A DNA stretch of 7,788 bases from Defluviitaleaceae bacterium. Its GTDB lineage: Bacteria; Bacillota; Clostridia; Lachnospirales; WQUN01. Positions 5,312 through 7,788 of this stretch are shown here, in pieces (positions within the stretch are counted from its first letter, which is position 1; every line of letters starts with the position of its first letter). The position numbers and the translations under genes were made by a program. Location of the stretch: NCBI GenBank assembly GCA_009783395.1, contig WRHA01000328.1, positions 1-7,788 on the forward strand, given 5' to 3'. The notes under the pieces are model-generated. The model was not told the origin of the DNA and did not search any database. It was given only the letters and a program-made list of their open reading frames with translations.

Positions 5312-6324
5312 TCTCGTAAATAATCCGCACGTATTATATCGCGTTGTGTTTCGTCCAAATCTTCGCCGCGAGTGCGTTGCAAGTGCGCGGGCTGAATTTC
5401 CATCATTATTTGGTAGATGGGCTTTTGTGTTTTTGGCATATCCAAGAGGCCTGTATTGTATCCCAGCCGAATGTCGGACAGAAGATTCATTGCCTCCGCG
5501 GCGGAAATCAGTCGGCAGTTTGAAGCAATGCCATATGCGCGATACACGATGTCTTCGAGATGGCGGCGGTTTGTTTTCTGCATTTTTTCCTGCTCGATGC
5601 GTTCTTGTGTGATGACGTTTTGTGTGACGGTTTTAAGGCCGGCGATTATATCCGATTCGGATTTTCCCAGCGTGTTTTGGTTTGAAATCTGATAAATACT
5701 GCCCATGGGTGCAGTGCCTTCGCCGTAAATTCCCCTAATTGCGACGCCGAATTTTGCCAGATTGGAAAATAAATTCGAGGGCAAATTCGTGTCGGCGCGA
5801 GAGAGGCAGGGCAAATGAATCATGTATGATGCGCGAAGCCCGGTGCCGGTGTTTGTCGGGCAGGCCGTGAGATAGCCGTATTCCGTGTCAAATGCAAATT
5901 CGACGCGCTCCTCGATTAAATCGTCGATTTGCGACGCTGTTTCATAAGCCTGCGTAAGATTGTCGCCCGGTTTTATGGACTGAATCCGCACATGGTCTTC
6001 TTCGTTCAGCATTACGCTAACGTTTTGGTCGTCGCTTATAAGCAACCCCTTGGGGAGGTTGCCGTTTAAAAATTCGGGGCTGACGATGTGCTTTTCAATG
6101 AAAACGGACTGCTCCGTTTTGCTGAAATTCTCCGGCTCCAAACGGCGAAAAAAGCTTCCGCCCATTGTTACTGCATCGGCGGCCTCGGCAACCATTATCC
6201 CCGCTTCCGTCGGATTAAGCTTTCTGCGAAAGGGATATTTTTTTATGTTTCGCGCAAGTCGCACTCGGGACGACAGGATTTCGCTTTCATCGCTGATTGG
6301 CTCTTGATACCACGGCATGTTCAT
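5290..6324 (-). CDS. mcsB: Protein-arginine kinase McsB
   Basis: This 344-residue protein belongs to the ATP:guanido phosphotransferase family, in the single-domain branch that phosphorylates arginine residues of proteins to mark them for ClpCP degradation. Visible landmarks are SSRVRLARN (18-26, ATP-binding side), NEEDH (107-111, acidic substrate-site residues), the catalytic-loop Cys C155 in ACPTNTGTG, GIYGEGT (198-204), SNQNTLGKSE (214-223) and, near the end, RDIIRA (328-333). The last matches the RDxxRA motif known as the allosteric phospho-arginine site of McsB. Length is slightly below the Bacillus protein (about 363), and all core motifs are present. The ATG overlaps the mcsA stop codon (ATGA), implying translational coupling. 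An alternative ATG lies two codons later. Unlike the usual ctsR-mcsA-mcsB-clpC operon, clpC does not follow. Confidence 0.95.
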   Translation of the reverse strand: MNMPWYQEPISDESEILSSRVRLARNIKKYPFRRKLNPTEAGIMVAEAADAVTMGGSFFRRLEPENFSKTEQSVFIEKHIVSPEFLNGNLPKGLLISDDQNVSVMLNEEDHVRIQSIKPGDNLTQAYETASQIDDLIEERVEFAFDTEYGYLTACPTNTGTGLRASYMIHLPCLSRADTNLPSNLFSNLAKFGVAIRGIYGEGTAPMGSIYQISNQNTLGKSESDIIAGLKTVTQNVITQERIEQEKMQKTNRRHLEDIVYRAYGIASNCRLISAAEAMNLLSDIRLGYNTGLLDMPKTQKPIYQIMMEIQPAHLQRTRGEDLDETQRDIIRADYLREILLRPV

Positions 6325-6896
6325 TCCGTCATCACACTCCCTGTCTCTGAGTTGTTCGCTGTTTCGAGGGCGCGAATCTCGTCGCGAATGCGAGCGGCAT
6401 TTTCGAAGTCTTCAAGCTCGATTGCTTTTTTCAGCTTGTCGCGAAGGTCGGTTACTTGGCGTTTATTAAAAATTCCCGCACCCATGCGGCGCGGGTATTT
6501 GCCCTCGTGGCGCGTACTGCCCTGTACGTTTTTCAAAAGCACCTCGACTTCAGTTTTGAAGGATTTGTAGCAAACATCGCAGCCAAGCCGTCCGCCTGTT
6601 TTAAACTTGTGAAATGTCATGCCGCAACGCGCACATGCTTTTACCGGAGAACGTTTGGCTTTGATTTTGTCTGTCGCTCCCGCCGCCGCGCCCGAAGGCA
6701 TTGCTCCTTGGGGGAAATGTTGCGCGGTGAGTTGATCCAAAAAGCCTTTAAAAATATTTTCCAGCGAAACAAGCATTTCGGGATTGTCGATTTTAAACGC
6801 ACATTCCTGGCAAAGATGCAATTCAACCTTCTGCCCGTGCATAAATTGCTGCATGTGAACCGATGCTTGGTTTGTTTGGCATTTTTGACAAAGCAT
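6321..6896 (-). CDS. mcsA: McsA, zinc-binding activator of McsB
   Basis: The 191-residue product starts at 6896, where GAGGGGA lies about 7 nt upstream; a further 18 codons upstream belong to the leader and lack a ribosome site. Four CxxC motifs (C3/C6, C29/C32, C88/C91, C106/C109) form the two zinc modules of McsA, and a UVR domain (about 149-178, LRDKLKKAIELEDFENAARIR pattern) ends the protein. In known systems McsA binds and activates McsB and takes part in stress and heavy-metal responses. The length is close to that of the Bacillus protein (185). It overlaps mcsB by 4 nt as the first gene of the unit. ctsR, normally just upstream, is absent; a divergent peptidase gene is there instead, 68 nt away. 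Confidence 0.93.
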   Translation of the reverse strand: MLCQKCQTNQASVHMQQFMHGQKVELHLCQECAFKIDNPEMLVSLENIFKGFLDQLTAQHFPQGAMPSGAAAGATDKIKAKRSPVKACARCGMTFHKFKTGGRLGCDVCYKSFKTEVEVLLKNVQGSTRHEGKYPRRMGAGIFNKRQVTDLRDKLKKAIELEDFENAARIRDEIRALETANNSETGSVMTE

Positions 6897-6936
6897 AAAA
6901 AAGTCCCCTCTAAAGTGGATTATTACTACTTTCTTA

Positions 6937-6949
6937 TGGTAGAATACCA
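6937..6949. promoter_or_regulatory. Short palindrome in the divergent mcsA / M28 peptidase intergenic region
   Basis: TGGTA-gaa-TACCA is a perfect 5-bp dyad with a 3-nt spacer, lying just before the AAAGGAGGGA site of the plus-strand gene. It could be an operator. The arms are short enough to occur by chance. No CtsR heptad repeat (GGTCAAA type) is present in 6897-6964, and I could not assign a convincing promoter to either gene there. Confidence 0.3.
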
Positions 6950-6964
6950 CAAAGGAGGGATTTT

Positions 6965-7788
6965 ATGAAAGAGTCTGTTATTTTAATTTCCGCAACCGCA
7001 CTCTTAGCGATTGCGGTTTTTTTTGTGGGAATAATTGTGCGGCCGGGAGCTGTGCCTCCGGAGACGAGGATTGGCGTCGATACATCCGCGCCGCATGGCG
7101 AACCCTCGGTTGGGATAATTGAATTTATCAGCGGGAATTTTCCCGACAGATATTCGTTTTCGTATGCGGAGCTTGAGGCGGCGTTGTGGATTTACGCCGA
7201 GCTTCTCGCGCTTGGGTTTGATGCCGCATGGATTCAGCCGTTTTATTATCGTGATGTGCGGTCGGATTGGCCATTGCCGCTGTTTCCTGCGTTAAGCATT
7301 TTGAACACAACGCCGTTTGCAAATCTTGGACTGCGTGCCGACCGCGGAAGCCAAAACGTTGTGTTAACCCTCCCGGGGCAGAGTTCGCAAACGATTATCG
7401 TTGGGGCTCATTACGACGGGGTTTTCGTTCCGGGGGCGAGCGATAACGCTTCGGGAGCCGCGCTTCTCATGGAAAGTGCGTCACGTATGCGCGAAATGGA
7501 ACATTATTACACGATAACTTATGTATTTTTCGGCGCGGAAGAAGCGGGGCTTTTCGGCGCGTGGTATTATGCAAGCTCGATAAATCACGACGATGTAATT
7601 TTTATGATAAACGCCGACGTTTTGCTTGAGGGACCGTATTTGTTTTACATGGCGGGGTATGACACGGCGGTTTCACCCGGAGAATCCGCCGACGAACATT
7701 GGGATCGCATTTCGAGTGGGATCAACGGCTTCGGCTCGAGCAATTTCCGCCCCGGCGCGAATGATATTACAGAAGCGTGGGGTCAACT
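6965..7788 (+). CDS. Membrane-anchored M28 family zinc peptidase, 3' end outside window
   Basis: The ATG at 6965 follows AAAGGAGGGA (6951-6960). The frame stays open to the window end, giving 274 residues so far. Residues about 5-25 are a hydrophobic signal or anchor segment with no lipobox, so the enzyme should face outside the membrane. The M28 metal site is visible: H149-Y-D151 in VGAHYDGV, the bridging Asp in ASDNASGAA (D160), the glutamates E192/E193 in FGAEEAGLFG (catalytic base and ligand) and D218 in INADV. These are the co-catalytic di-zinc residues of aminopeptidase-type M28 enzymes. The last metal-ligand His is expected beyond the window. It is divergent from mcsA, with 68 nt between the start codons. 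Its substrate cannot be told from the sequence. Confidence 0.9.
   Translation, partial: MKESVILISATALLAIAVFFVGIIVRPGAVPPETRIGVDTSAPHGEPSVGIIEFISGNFPDRYSFSYAELEAALWIYAELLALGFDAAWIQPFYYRDVRSDWPLPLFPALSILNTTPFANLGLRADRGSQNVVLTLPGQSSQTIIVGAHYDGVFVPGASDNASGAALLMESASRMREMEHYYTITYVFFGAEEAGLFGAWYYASSINHDDVIFMINADVLLEGPYLFYMAGYDTAVSPGESADEHWDRISSGINGFGSSNFRPGANDITEAWGQ

Noticed and set aside
6088..6570. Plus-strand 160-residue frame across the mcsA/mcsB junction
   Set aside because: It is antisense to two confidently identified overlapping genes and rich in Arg/Ser/Phe, as expected of a shadow frame.
6897..6964. CtsR or CIRCE operator upstream of mcsA
   Set aside because: No GGTCAAA heptad repeats and no TTAGCACTC-N9-GAGTGCTAA are present; only a short unrelated dyad.

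Overview
The window looks like a chromosomal segment of a spore-forming member of the Bacillota, probably a clostridial lineage. The evidence is a Ger(x)C-type germination lipoprotein, an McsA/McsB protein-arginine kinase pair (a system largely confined to this phylum), strong AGGAGG-type ribosome binding sites and moderate base composition. No insertion sequence, CRISPR array, tRNA or rRNA was seen. The species cannot be named from the sequence.

Layout, left to right. Positions 1-491 (+) hold the N-terminal half of a Ger(x)C spore-germination lipoprotein, open at the left edge. Its frame ends inside a perfect 37-bp palindrome. Positions 492-834 have no protein gene. They carry a good promoter, a roughly 200-nt structured RNA candidate with a classic terminator, and two mutually exclusive hairpins upstream of a zinc-ribbon DUF1062 protein (835-1416, +). 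That gene converges on a minus-strand unit, and the two stop codons overlap in the loop of a shared hairpin.

The minus-strand block, read right to left, begins with mcsA-mcsB (6896 to 5290), which overlap by ATGA. A short, apparently truncated HicB-like gene (5243-5100) and a U-tract terminator follow. A second unit then has its own promoter: an Hsp70 that lacks the C-terminal lid (5044-3365), a 531-residue protein whose last ~77 residues are a GrpE domain (3313-1718), and a small orphan antitoxin-like protein (1667-1413).

At the right edge, divergent from mcsA, a membrane-anchored M28 zinc peptidase (6965 onward, +) runs off the window.

The theme of the centre is protein quality control. 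McsA activates McsB, which phosphorylates arginines on damaged proteins for Clp proteolysis. The neighbouring Hsp70 and GrpE-domain protein look like a dedicated, non-housekeeping chaperone and nucleotide-exchange pair. The giant GrpE-domain protein beside a lidless Hsp70 is the most unusual item. The orphan structured RNA is second.
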